NCBI GenBank assembly: GCA_030267565.1 | Contig: BRXU01000007.1 | Location: forward strand, 4,092,001 to 4,156,000 | DNA: 64,000 bases | Direction: 5' to 3' | Origin: Pleodorina starrii | Taxonomy: Eukaryota; Chlorophyta; Chlorophyceae; Chlamydomonadales; Volvocaceae | Part shown: piece after piece, positions 10,401 through 19,805 of the stretch | How the letters are laid out: every line of letters begins with the position of its first letter | Position numbering within the stretch: the first letter of the stretch is position 1 | The notes under the pieces: model-generated | Database searches by the model: none | Seen by the model: only the letters and a program-made list of their open reading frames with translations | Told to the model about the DNA's origin: nothing | Program-made: the position numbers and the translations under genes

Positions 10401-13400
10401 CGCCGCCGCCACCTCCGGCCGCGAGCTCATGGAGGCTCTGGGGAGTCTGTTCCACTTCTCCGCGATCGCCTACAGCAGCATGTGAGTCACTACATCCCAC
10501 AAAGCCACGCATTTGGTCCTCCCCTCACCACAAAGACAGCGTCCACAGCCTTGCCGCCGCTTTTACCTACGCGCCACACCTACGCCGCACCTACGCGTCC
10601 ACAGCCTTGCCGCCGGCTTTTACCTACGCAGCACATACATAATCGTAGTGGTGGAGGAAAACCGGCCTGACGGTCCTTTGGCATGCCTGCGCGCCGCCGC
10701 ACGGCACCCAGGACCGCAGGTGCACCCACAACAGTTCCCTGGAGCTTCCTTCCTTCCCGCCCGTCCGTCTACCCGCCCGCCCGCCTTCGTGCCCGCCCAC
10801 CGCCCCTAACTGCCCGCCACTGCCTTCCCGCCTGCATGCGTTACCCGACCCACGGACTGGTGCCTGCACACCCCCCCCCCCATCCCGCTTTGTATGTTTG
10901 GCCCGTTCGGCTCCAGGTACACGCGCATCAACCGACTGGTTCCGGAGCTGCGACTGCCGCTGTCCTGGCTGGCCAACTTGGCACCCGACGAGGCGTTCAG
11001 GAGCTTCCTCCAGGTGGGATGAATGGCGGGCGCAATGGCGGGCACAATGGCGGGCGCAATGGTGGGCGGAATGGGAGGCGAGCGGGAGAAGGAAGATGGA
11101 GGACGGGCGGCGGGTTGGAGGCCGGGAGGCCGGTAGCAGTCTTCGAAAAGGCACTGATGAGACGCGGAAGAAGGCGTCCCCTCTTTTGAAGTTATGATGA
11201 TTTTCAGGGATCAAACGCTGTTAGGTTTCCTGCGTGCCGCGCGTGCTCGCCGTCACTTCGCGCACTTCGTTCCTTCCCGCGTCGGACTTTGTTGTTGTTG
11301 TCGTTGTACGACAGGCCCGCATGAAGGTGTACAACATCTGCCTGGGTCTCGTACGCGACTGGAGGCCGCTGCCGCCGCCGCCGCCACAGCAGCAGCAACA
11401 GCAGCAGCAGCTGCCGGTCCAGGAGCGGCCCAACCTCCCCAACGGGCCGCCCGCCGACGGAGACGCAGCCCTGATCCCGAACGGCAGCGCCACCGCCGCC
11501 GCGCCGTCGCCGTCGCCGCCCCCGGCCTCCGCTGCCGGGAGTTCCAACGGCGCCACCAAGCCCGCCGGCGGCCGCGGGGCTTCCCTCTCCAAGCCGGGCA
11601 GCTTCCTGGATATGGCGCTGACTGCTCGGGACAAGACCACCGGAGAGGCGCTGGAAGACTACCAGGTTGCGATTCAGGTGTGGTGGGCGTGTATGGTGGG
11701 TGGGTGGGTGGGTGGGTGGGTGGGTGGGTGGGTGGGTGGGTGGGTGGGTGGGTGGGTGGGTGGGTGGGTGGGTGGGTGGGTGGGTGGGTGGGTGGGTGGG
11801 TGGGTGGGTGGGTGGGTGGGTGGGTGGGTGGGTGGGTGGGTGGGTGGGTGGGTGGGTGGGTGGGTGGGTGGGTGGGTGGGTGGGTGGGTGGGTGGGTGGG
11901 TGGGTGGGTGGGTGGGTGGGTGGGTGGGTGGGTGGGTGGGTGGGTGGGTGGGTGGGTGGGTGGGTGGGTGGGTGGGTGGGTGGGTGGGTGGGTGGGTGGG
12001 TGGGTGGGTGGGTGGGTGGGTGGGTGGGTGGGTGGGTGGGTGGGTGGGTGGGTGGGTGGGTGGGTGGGTGGGTGGGTGGGTGGGTGGGTGGGTGGGTGGG
12101 TGGGTGGGTGGGTGGGTGGGTGGGTGGGTGGGTGGGTGGGTGGGTGGGTGGGTGGGTGGGTGGGTGGGTGGGTGGGTGGGTGGGTGGGTGGGTGGGTGGG
12201 TGGGTGGGTGGGTGGGTGGGTGGGTGGGTGGGTGGGTGGGTGGGTGGGTGGGTGGGTGGGTGGGTGGGTGGGTGGGTGGGTGGGTGGGTGGGTGGGTGGG
12301 TGGGTGGGTGGGTGGGTGGGTGGGTGGGTGGGTGGGTGGGTGGGTGGGTGGGTGGGTGGGTGGGTGGGTGGGTGGGTGGGTGGGTGGGTGGGTGGGTGGG
12401 TGGGTGGGTGGGTGGGTGGGTGGGTGGGTGGGTGGGTGGGTGGGTGGGTGGGTGGGTGGGTGCCTGGGTGGGTGGGTGCCTGGGTGGGTGGGTGAATGCC
12501 TGGGAGAGTGAGTGAGAGGAGATCCTGCTGTCGTCCTGGTCTTAGCCCCGCGCATCGCTTTGGAAAAAGAAAAAACATATGAAGGAAGAGAAGATTAGAA
12601 AATAAAGGAGTTGAAAAGTCGCGCTTGCAATTGCTCTTGACGTACACTGCCGTACTTGGCTGCCTGTGCCATCGCCTGCTGTACCTCCGGCGCAGGTCTA
12701 CTCCTTCATCTTGGCGGGCTACGAAACCACATCCAACGCCCTGACCTTTGCCGTGTACGGCATCGCAACCAACCCGGAGGGTGAGCGCTGAGCGGAGTGT
12801 GTGTGATTATGTGTTATACATGTACCGTATGTCGCCTTCATGGAGGTCGAAAGCGGCACTGGCTGGTCCCGGGGAGCACTGGCAAGTCACCGCAGCCATA
12901 AATGAACGCATGAGCCGTTTACATACAGTGCTACGCAGCGCCGCTTCGGCCGCCCATACGGGTGTGACATCCATCCAGCCCGTCTCGCCGGCGCTCCGCC
13001 TCACAGAGTTCGTGCTTCCTGGCCTTTCCTTTATCACATGCTCGTTGCGACATTCCTTGCCCCCCTCGTACCCTGCGCAGTGGAGCGACGGCTGTTGGCG
13101 GAGATTGATGAGGTGCTGGGGCCGGACAGGTGCGGGGGTGTGGAGGGGTGGGTTGCGGGACGCACGGCTTGGGCGGCGAGCGAGAAAGAGGCGAGCAGGG
13201 GGAGGGACAGGAGCGGGACCCGACAAACTTCGTATTGGCATCATCGTCGAGTTGCTGTAGCAGAAGATGCACGATGTACGGCAGCCACCGTGCACACACG
13301 GTGCCGTACTTACACGCTCCCAACCATCACAGACTTCCAAGTTCCAATCCTTCTGCATCGCGTCTCATCACCATACATCTCCAACTCCGGGCTTTGTAGG

Positions 13401-15043
13401 CCGCCCACGGAGGCCGATCTGCCCCGACTGCCGTACACCGAGGCCGTATTCAACGAGGCGCTCCGGCTCTACCCGCCGGGACCCGCCATTTCCCGCCTCG
13501 TCGAGCGCGAACCCATCCAGGTGGGTAATGACCCGCGGGTCGGTGTGTACACCGTTCATGATGACGTTCACGATGGCATGTGTGCATACGTATGTCGTAC
13601 AATTGTACTACAGAGTGTATGAAAGCGCGACTACCTCTGACATCCTTCAACCCCCCTGTCGCCACCCGCTGCACTCTCCCTTTCCGTAAGTACCAGTAAA
13701 GCCTGCCGTCGTTCCGTGCCGGTGCTACGCAATGCTGCTGCTGCTATTCCGTACCTGTCCGTACAGCTGGGCGACTACAAGCTGCCCGTGGGCACCCCGC
13801 TCGTTCTTTCCATCTATGCCACGCATCGTGACCCACGGGTCTGGCCCCGCGCCGAGGAGTTCATCCCCGAGCGCTTCTTGCCGGTGAGTGGGGAGCGAGC
13901 CGCGAGGAGGCATGTTCATGTCCGATTCTAACAGTCAGGGCCCAATACGTCATGTCCGATTCTTACCGTCTGGGCCCAATAAGTCTGTTCACAGCAATGT
14001 TTTAATTGCTACAGTGAGCTCCCGACCTTGCTATGAGTAAGACACGAGTACGACGACAAATGGTGGAAGGGTCGCTGCGGTTCAGGTGACGCTCACGGCG
14101 CTGCAGATGCCGCCAACGGGGCCCACCCGAGCCATCCCCAAACCCCTCTCCCAACGTCCCAAGCCCCGATTCCATATTTATCCAGCCTCCCTGGCCCTTA
14201 TTCCCCGCCCCACACAGTCCTCCCCGCTGTACCCCGAGGTGTGCTCCCGGGTCCCGAATGCGCACGTGCCGTTCGGGTACGGCATCCGCATGTGCACCGG
14301 CTGGAGATTCGCCCTGCAGGTGAGTTAGGTCGTGCCACGTCACATCACATCATGTCACGTCACGCCACTCATTCTCATTCATGGAGGCAGGCCGCCGAAA
14401 CCAGGGTGGCTATTTATTTTGCCGAGTATCTACGGCCAGAGATACTCCTGGCTCAGAAGCGCTGAGAGTATCTGTCAGGATCTGTCTAGGAGGCGATTTT
14501 CCCGGCAAAACACGGCCCCGGGAGATATCATGCCCACCTGTGAGGCCGGATTATCTAAACCTTCAGCTTTTTGCACGGCAAAAGTATCTTCAGATTTCCA
14601 AAATTTTCCCCCGAATATATATTCATATCTTAAGATAGCCACCCTGGCCGAAACACAAACACAGGCGGCCCCCCTCTCACACATGCACGGTTGCACGCAC
14701 ACGCATGTATGTATGCTCACGTGTATGGGTATACTTCCCCAGCCCCGCTGCTGCTGGATCCCCGTCCTCAGCTTCCTGCTCCCTGCCCCGTTGGCCCCGA
14801 CCCCTCCTCCCCTCCCTCGCCTCGCTTCCTCTCTCCTCCTGAAATACAACCCCTTCCCCTCTTTCCACGGCCACACAGGAGGGCAAGGTGGCTCTGGCCC
14901 GGCTGTACCAGCGGCTGGTGTTCGAGTTGGAGCCGGGGCAGGTGCCTCTGGCCACGGTATCCGGAGTGTCCATGACTCCGCGTGACGGGCTGTGGGTGAG
15001 GCCCGTGCTGCGCCACCAGCAGCGGGAGAAACAGCCCGCCTGA
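7409..15043 (+). CDS. Cytochrome P450 monooxygenase (microsomal type, 15 exons)
   Basis: Exons: 7409-7711, 8052-8109, 8401-8504, 8983-9039, 9316-9410, 9800-10060, 10263-10481, 10917-11013, 11315-11677, 12696-12780, 13081-13129, 13400-13520, 13767-13883, 14218-14319, 14879-15043. Phases close throughout, giving 731 residues. P450s bind heme and use O2 and reductase electrons to hydroxylate small molecules. Landmarks: an N-terminal hydrophobic anchor (LLLGYGLLTAVLL); WRRLR of helix C (exon 6); AGYETTS of helix I (~526-532); ExxR EALR (~583-586); PERF; and heme loop FGYGIRMCTG with Cys ~669. The arrangement, including RFALQEGKVAL after the Cys, resembles CYP711/CYP3-like P450s, but no family is assigned. 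It is longer than the usual ~500 residues because of Ala/Gly-rich and Pro/Gln-rich insertions, the largest in exon 9. Substrate unknown. Confidence 0.93.
8840..8898 (-). repeat. Dispersed intronic element, copy 1 (in P450 intron 3)
   Basis: On the minus strand this reads GAAAAGAAGATGCCGCAGC, then a GGGACGGAGACGGCGTTCGC core and GAACGG. The other copies are at 25934-25983 and 57505-57552, with only a few mismatches over about 48 nt. It is antisense to the host gene. Confidence 0.8.
11020..11075 (+). repeat. 12-bp tandem repeat in a P450 intron
   Basis: About four and a half units of AATGGCGGGCGC with single-base differences follow exon 8 of the P450 gene. Confidence 0.8.
11695..12494 (+). repeat. 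(TGGG)n microsatellite, ~192 perfect units, in P450 intron 9
   Basis: A perfect TGGG tetranucleotide array runs 11695-12462 (about 768 bp) and decays through TGCC-containing variants to about 12494. It fills most of the 1,018-nt intron 11678-12695. The G-rich strand is the sense strand, so the nascent transcript would carry (UGGG)n. Because 4 and 3 share no factor, every sense frame reads WVGG and every antisense frame PTHP with no stops; the long open frames here are therefore not genes. Confidence 0.98.
14402..14646. mobile_element. hAT-type MITE, 245 bp, with 8-bp target-site duplication
   Basis: The element begins CAGGGTGGCTAT and ends ATAGCCACCCTG, a perfect 12-bp terminal inverted repeat. 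It is flanked on both sides by GCCGAAAC (14394-14401 and 14647-14654). CAGGG-type termini with an 8-bp duplication are the signature of the hAT superfamily. AGTATCT/AGATACT words recur inside at 14425-14431, 14440-14446, 14467-14473 and 14583-14589, as expected for subterminal transposase-binding repeats. It has no coding capacity. It sits in the last intron of the P450 gene. Confidence 0.88.
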
Positions 15044-15088
15044 ATTTACAGATGTTTCCTTTAAGAAATTACATCTTTTGCAAGTTGT

Positions 15089-15155
15089 CGACATCCCTGG
15101 AACAGTAGGCTGCCCCGTTGGATGGTCCAGGCTCCAGGGATGTCGGGGCAGCCTA
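15089..15155 (+). other. Two interleaved inverted repeats downstream of the P450 stop (pseudoknot-capable)
   Basis: CGACATCCCTGGA (15089-15101) pairs with TCCAGGGATGTCG (15133-15145). TAGGCTGCCCC (15106-15116) pairs with GGGGCAGCCTA (15145-15155). The order is A-B-A'-B', the topology of an H-type pseudoknot, starting 46 nt after the TGA and so probably in the 3' UTR. Both arms match perfectly; function is unknown. Confidence 0.7.
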
Positions 15156-16807
15156 AGGCAGTGAGAGGTTGAGGCACTTGGCAGCGTGCAGAGAGGGCAG
15201 GTGCCTGTTTAGGCCCGCGCCAAATTTGTGCACTTGGTCGGACATTGGATTGTTACCCGGTTCCCAGAGGGTTCCAGAGGATGTCTGTCGCCTGACAAGT
15301 TCTGTTTGGGCACTCGAGGGCCCCAACAGGCTGGGCGGCGTGCACGTCAGCCTGTGTCGAAATTGTTTGACCGTACTTGGGCTTCTATGCACAAATGTGC
15401 ACTGTATAGGTTGGCAGCAGGCGCCGCTACGTAAATCGGTCATTGAACAGTTGTTTGTTGCCGTTGGGTCGTTGCACTGCGGTACAGTAGTGGAAGACCG
15501 GTATTGTATTAATAAACATAAGGCATGGGGCAAATAGCCTTTCCGGCCTGCGCCCATTTCGCAGGTCACCTCGTCGTTTGATGCAATATTGGTTAACGCG
15601 AAGCTTGCAAGGGTTGGTCACGGGGAATGGCAGCAACAGTTTGCAAGTACGTAGTTATGGTGTTGTGGTCGCGAGCACGGCACTTTACGTCTCCATTACG
15701 AGTCCAACAGTCCACTACGAGTCGATCCGCTCGATCGGCGTCTAATACCTATCGTTGACTTGCACTAGTGGATAAAGCAATTGAGTAGCAATTGAGAGGC
15801 GAGATGTGAGCTGACCGCTGGGCCCTGTACTTTGGCGTGTGCGGAGGTGTGCGGTTTGAGCAGGGCACTAGCAGAGCACCGCAATATGCCGAAACCACAC
15901 CACCCGTTCGCGCATTAATGCCCCGGGTGCCTGCGAAGCAGGGGGCAATCAGTCCCGGGGCGGTTCATAGATCCCCATGGACGGATAATAATAAGTTGGG
16001 TGCGCCAGAGGTTAGGGAGTCGTTGGGTAAAAAGTCGGGAGAGCGCGGCCTGTCTTTCACGGCCTGATGGCGCAGCGAGCATTGCAAGGGTCACTGGTAA
16101 TTTCGCGGCTGATACGGCTACACCCCGAAATCAGCCGCGAAAATTGCGAATACGTCGAAGAAAGTCAGCTGGAAAGACAGGTAGGATAGGTGTTGAGCGT
16201 CGGCGGTTGCAGTCTGTTACCGTCCGTTGTCAGTCACTCCAGGCTCCAGGGGGTCCGTCCCAGGTGGAGGGGTTCCGGAGCACGAGTCCGTGGGCCCCCT
16301 GCAGTTCCACACGATGAAGCTGTTTCCGACTCCTCTGTAAGACGTGAGTACTTAGCACCTGACCATAAGTAGCACGCAGTTGAGTCAAGGGTCCACGAAT
16401 ACACCCGTATAAACCCGAATACACTAGCGGCAGGACAAAAGCCCACAGCATCCCCAACAGCTGCGCCAGCGCGCGACGGCAGCACCCGACAACCGCCTGT
16501 GCTTAATGGGCTGCATTGATGAATGCTCCACTGGGTCAGTGGTCATGTCGCTGCCTGCTCCACCGCCGCCGCCGTCGGCTTGGCGTGCGCCTGCCCGGCG
16601 TCCTGCTGCTGCTGCTGCTCCTCCGCCTGGCGCGAGGAGACGCTGACGTCTAGCCCCACGGGGACGGTGCTGTTGAGGGCCGCGGCCACCAGAGAGACGG
16701 GGGCTGCGGCGCCCGTGGGGAGGGGGGGGGGTCGAGAAAGGGCTGAGGAAAGGCAACAGCAGCGAAGGAAGCAGCAGCCGGGGGGAGAGGTGCTCTCGTG
16801 GGTGGTG
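15156..16807. other. Convergent intergenic region between P450 and LOG
   Basis: No gene is supported. The region should hold the 3' UTRs of both flanking genes. A TGTAA word occurs at about 16335 on the plus strand. A perfect 13-bp hairpin is at 16101-16142. The reading frames near 16424-16881 are Ala/Pro/Gln low complexity without family features. Confidence 0.5.
16101..16142. repeat. Perfect 13-bp inverted repeat, 16-nt loop
   Basis: TTTCGCGGCTGAT (16101-16113) and ATCAGCCGCGAAA (16130-16142) are exact complements and would form a strong hairpin. It lies in the P450/LOG convergent interval. Confidence 0.8.
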
Positions 16808-19356
16808 CTATCGTGCACTGGGGTGCCAGTGAAGCCAGCGAAAACGCAGCACAGCGGCCCCCCCGCCAGGGCCGTGCTCACGTTCGAATGCGCGCATCTT
16901 TTCGATCAGCTCCTGGGGGTCCGTGGACACAATGACGTTGTTGTGGTGCGCCCGCACGAAGCCCTGCGGAGGGTTGCAGAGCAGCCAGGCAGGCAGGCAG
17001 GAGGAAGGGGGTTGGACCAGGGGTTGCCGAGAGAGGAGAGGAAGGAGGAAGACCCGGAAGGGGCGGACCGCGTGAAAGGGGCGGAGCGAGTTACGGTTGG
17101 GTGCGGCCTCCGGGGTGCATTGCCGTGCCGTGCCGCGTGGCGAGAGAGTGGAGCCGCAGGGGAGCCGCACCGCCTTGCCGCGGAAGGCCGAACCCGCATT
17201 TGCTCCAAAGCTCAGCCAAGTGCCCTCCGATCCCCTCCCCAGGCGCCAGGCCCTTCCCTTCCCTGCCCAAACTCCCGGCCCCAACCCTGCCCTCCCCCCG
17301 GCCTTACGGCCTCCTCCTCCGGCCCCACGGCCTCCTCCTCCTGCTCCGCTGGCCCCACGGCCTCCTCCTCCTCCGCTGGCCCCACGGCCTCCTCCTCCTC
17401 CGCTGGCCCCACCACCTGCCTGCTTGACCGCGTGTTGGAAGAACTCCAGCAGCGGGTCGAAGAATCCGTTGACGTTGAGTAGCGCCACCGGCTTGGAGTG
17501 GAAGCCCAGCTGCTGCCAGGTCAGCACCTCCAGCAGCTCCTCCAGAGTGCCCAAGCCACCTGACCGCAAACCGCACCACACCGGACCCCGCCCCAAGGAA
17601 GAGAAGAAACCAGGTCGGGCCGGGGCAACAAAAGAACAAATCAGGTCGGGCCGGGGCAAAACAGGTCGGGGCGCGGCAATGAAAGAGAGAAACAAGTCCA
17701 AACAGCCAAGGTGCCTTGCTGACTGACAGGGTGGGGCGGGAGTTAGGTGTCGTGGCCAAGGCGAGGAGGCGGCAGGGCGGGGCTGGAAAGAGTCTTGGGT
17801 GAGGCTTGCTCCTTTCGAAAGCCGCATGCGCTGGCCTGCGTGCGCATGCGTGCCTGCGCGTGAGAGGGGGCCAAGGGGCACGCGCGCATCCACGTACGTA
17901 CGTACGTACCCGGCATCGCGATGAAGCCATCCGCGTGCTGGGCCATCATCGCCTGCCGGGCGGGGGGCGGAGGGAGGCGGGTGGGGGTAGGGGTTGGGGT
18001 AGAGTATGACCGTCCAAAGAGGCAAGCTGGTGTAAGCTGGTGTAAGCTGGTGTAAGCTGGTGTTAGCTGGTGTTAGCTGGTGTAAGCTGGTGTAAGCTGG
18101 TGTTAGCTGGGGTAAGCTGGGGGGTAGTTGGGGTAAGCTGGGGGGTAGTTGGGGGGTAGTTGGGGTAAGCTGGGGGGTAGTTGGGGGCAGCTTCCGGGGC
18201 TTCCAGCGTTGTGTGGAGGTGAGTGATGTGCGGGTCGTCTGCGAGTGGGAGAGGGGAGGTGGGGGTGGTGCCGTCCGCGCCCTCACAGTATATGGTGATG
18301 GCGGCGCCTCAATCCTGCACACGGCACACGGCACACACACACACATCCTCATTGCGTCCCTCTGCCCCACTCCCCTGCGCGGTTGGCGCCCCCGCAGTCA
18401 CGTGCACCCCCCTTCCATCACGACTGCAGGGTTGTAGCGCCAAGTTGGTGGGCACCCGCACTAACCTTGCGCGTGTGCATGTCCGCGACGATGTGGGTCC
18501 TGCCAATCAGTGCGCCCGATACCTGTTGGCAGTTGGCAGTTCGAGGTTGGAGATCTTGGGGTTGTGGGCCGCAGCCAAGCACCGCGCCATCCGCGTCCCT
18601 TGTCGGTCAACATACACGTATTCCCCGTAAATACCCAATCCACATGCCATATTTGGACTGCTGTTCAGACAGCCCTCCGCCCTTCAGACAGCCCTCCGCC
18701 CCTTCCCCCCTTGACAGCGCACCTCCCGCGGGGCAAGGGCCTCTGGAAGCACCCCCATGACGCCGTCATCGCCCAGTCCTGACTGGACGGTCCGAGCAAT
18801 CTCGCCCATAAGGCCCACAGTGCCGCCTGTCCGTACAGGGGGACGAGCAGCAGGAGTCACCGTAACCGCCGTCACAGGCGTCAGTCACCGCCGCCGCCGC
18901 CGACGCCGCCACCGTCGTCATCATCGGGCCGGCACGGCGACACCAAGGGTGAGCGCCAAGGGGCCAAGTGACCGGGAAGGGGGAGGGTTGTGGGTGAGTC
19001 ACAGATAAGGGTTGCGGGACGTTGACTAGCAGTCAGCGGCGAGTAGGAAGGGGGGAGACGGAGGAGCTTGTATTAGGGCCAGCAGGTTCGGTGCCGCAAG
19101 GGACGAGTTTCCCCAGGCTGTGCATAACCGCCCTTCACCGCCAGCTGCGGTTCGTTACAATTGGTTCGTCACAATTGCGGTCAGCCCGGGAAGGCGGCAA
19201 GGTTATGCGCCTAACCCACTCACCGCCGTAGACGAGACCTATATTCTCTCTGACAAAGTGCTCCCCAAGCTCTTTGGCGGACGCCATATATACGGGATCA
19301 GTACCAGTGCTAGCGCCGCAGAATACACAGAGTTTCCGTAATTCGCGACTCGCCAT
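16808..19356 (-). CDS. LOG: LOG-type cytokinin riboside 5'-monophosphate phosphoribohydrolase
   Basis: Exons (minus): 19224-19356, 18723-18826, 18466-18522, 17910-17952, 17420-17559, 16808-16963, giving 210 residues in frame. LOG enzymes release active cytokinin base from its nucleotide; the fold was formerly called lysine decarboxylase-like. Diagnostic blocks are VFCGASTG (start), [10 protein letters not shown] across exons 1-2, [16 protein letters not shown] and PGGLGTLEE across exons 4-5, followed by VLTWQQLG and PVALLNVNG. The PGGxGTxxE motif is the catalytic and nucleotide-binding signature. ATG 19356 gives a family-length start. An in-frame Arg/Ser-rich extension with ATG at 19539 adds 61 residues and could be an organelle transit peptide. 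The exon 5 to exon 6 join only fits the family if a GC donor is used. Divergent from GT77. Confidence 0.93.
18024..18190. repeat. 10-bp minisatellite in LOG intron 3
   Basis: AAGCTGGTGT repeats about nine times, then drifts to AAGCTGGGGGGT/AGTTGGGG variants. It lies between LOG exons 3 and 4. Confidence 0.85.
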
Positions 19357-19805
19357 GGTTCGATCAACAGTCGAAGCTCTCGCACGAGCAAAACTAGAAT
19401 CGTGTAAAATGGCACGAGGTCTATGAATAGTAGTCCGCAACCCCTGCCTGCCTGCAACCTTCGACAACGGTCCACAACAGTTCTTCCGGTCGTAAAGAGA
19501 AATACGAGCCCGATCTACTCTACGCATTTTAGATTGCAAGGCTACAGTTTATAATTTAGAAAGACAGTATTGCGTATGACATCGTAATTGGCTTCGATGA
19601 AGCAATGCACTGGAGACTGGAGGAGTATGTTGCTCTGAAACTTGCAAGCGAAGTTGCAAGCAAACACAGGAGCTGAGTAATATCAAGGACAAGCGTATAC
19701 AAGTAATGCTTTAGACACAATTGACGGTTTCTTGTGTAACTCAGTTTAAAAATGACGTAGCAGTCTCCGTGCCCAGTCAGCGTCCGCCTAGGCCACGACG
19801 CTAAA
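19357..19805. promoter_or_regulatory. Divergent promoter region LOG / GT77
   Basis: 449 bp separate the two start codons on opposite strands, or 266 bp if LOG starts at 19539. The interval is more AT-rich than its surroundings. No specific factor sites are claimed. Confidence 0.45.

Noticed and set aside
11194..12647. Long open frames of 280-460 codons reading WVGG or PTHP repeats on both strands
   Set aside because: They are translations of the (TGGG)n intron microsatellite, open in all six frames by arithmetic.
14391..14465. 24-codon in-phase segment after the heme-loop exon resembling an alternative terminal P450 exon
   Set aside because: Most of it lies inside the hAT MITE (14402-14646), so it is not a native exon. 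Kept only as a possible exonisation event.
15485..15540. AATAAA-like word as a P450 poly(A) signal
   Set aside because: Volvocine algae use TGTAA rather than AATAAA; a single AT-rich match is not enough.
18024..18190. Regularly spaced repeat that might suggest a CRISPR array
   Set aside because: Units of 10 bp without spacers, in a eukaryotic intron; it is a minisatellite.
16808..18370. 520-codon minus frame spanning several LOG exons and introns
   Set aside because: It reads through GT-AG introns; only the LOG exon segments match the family. The Pro/Gly-rich remainder is intronic.
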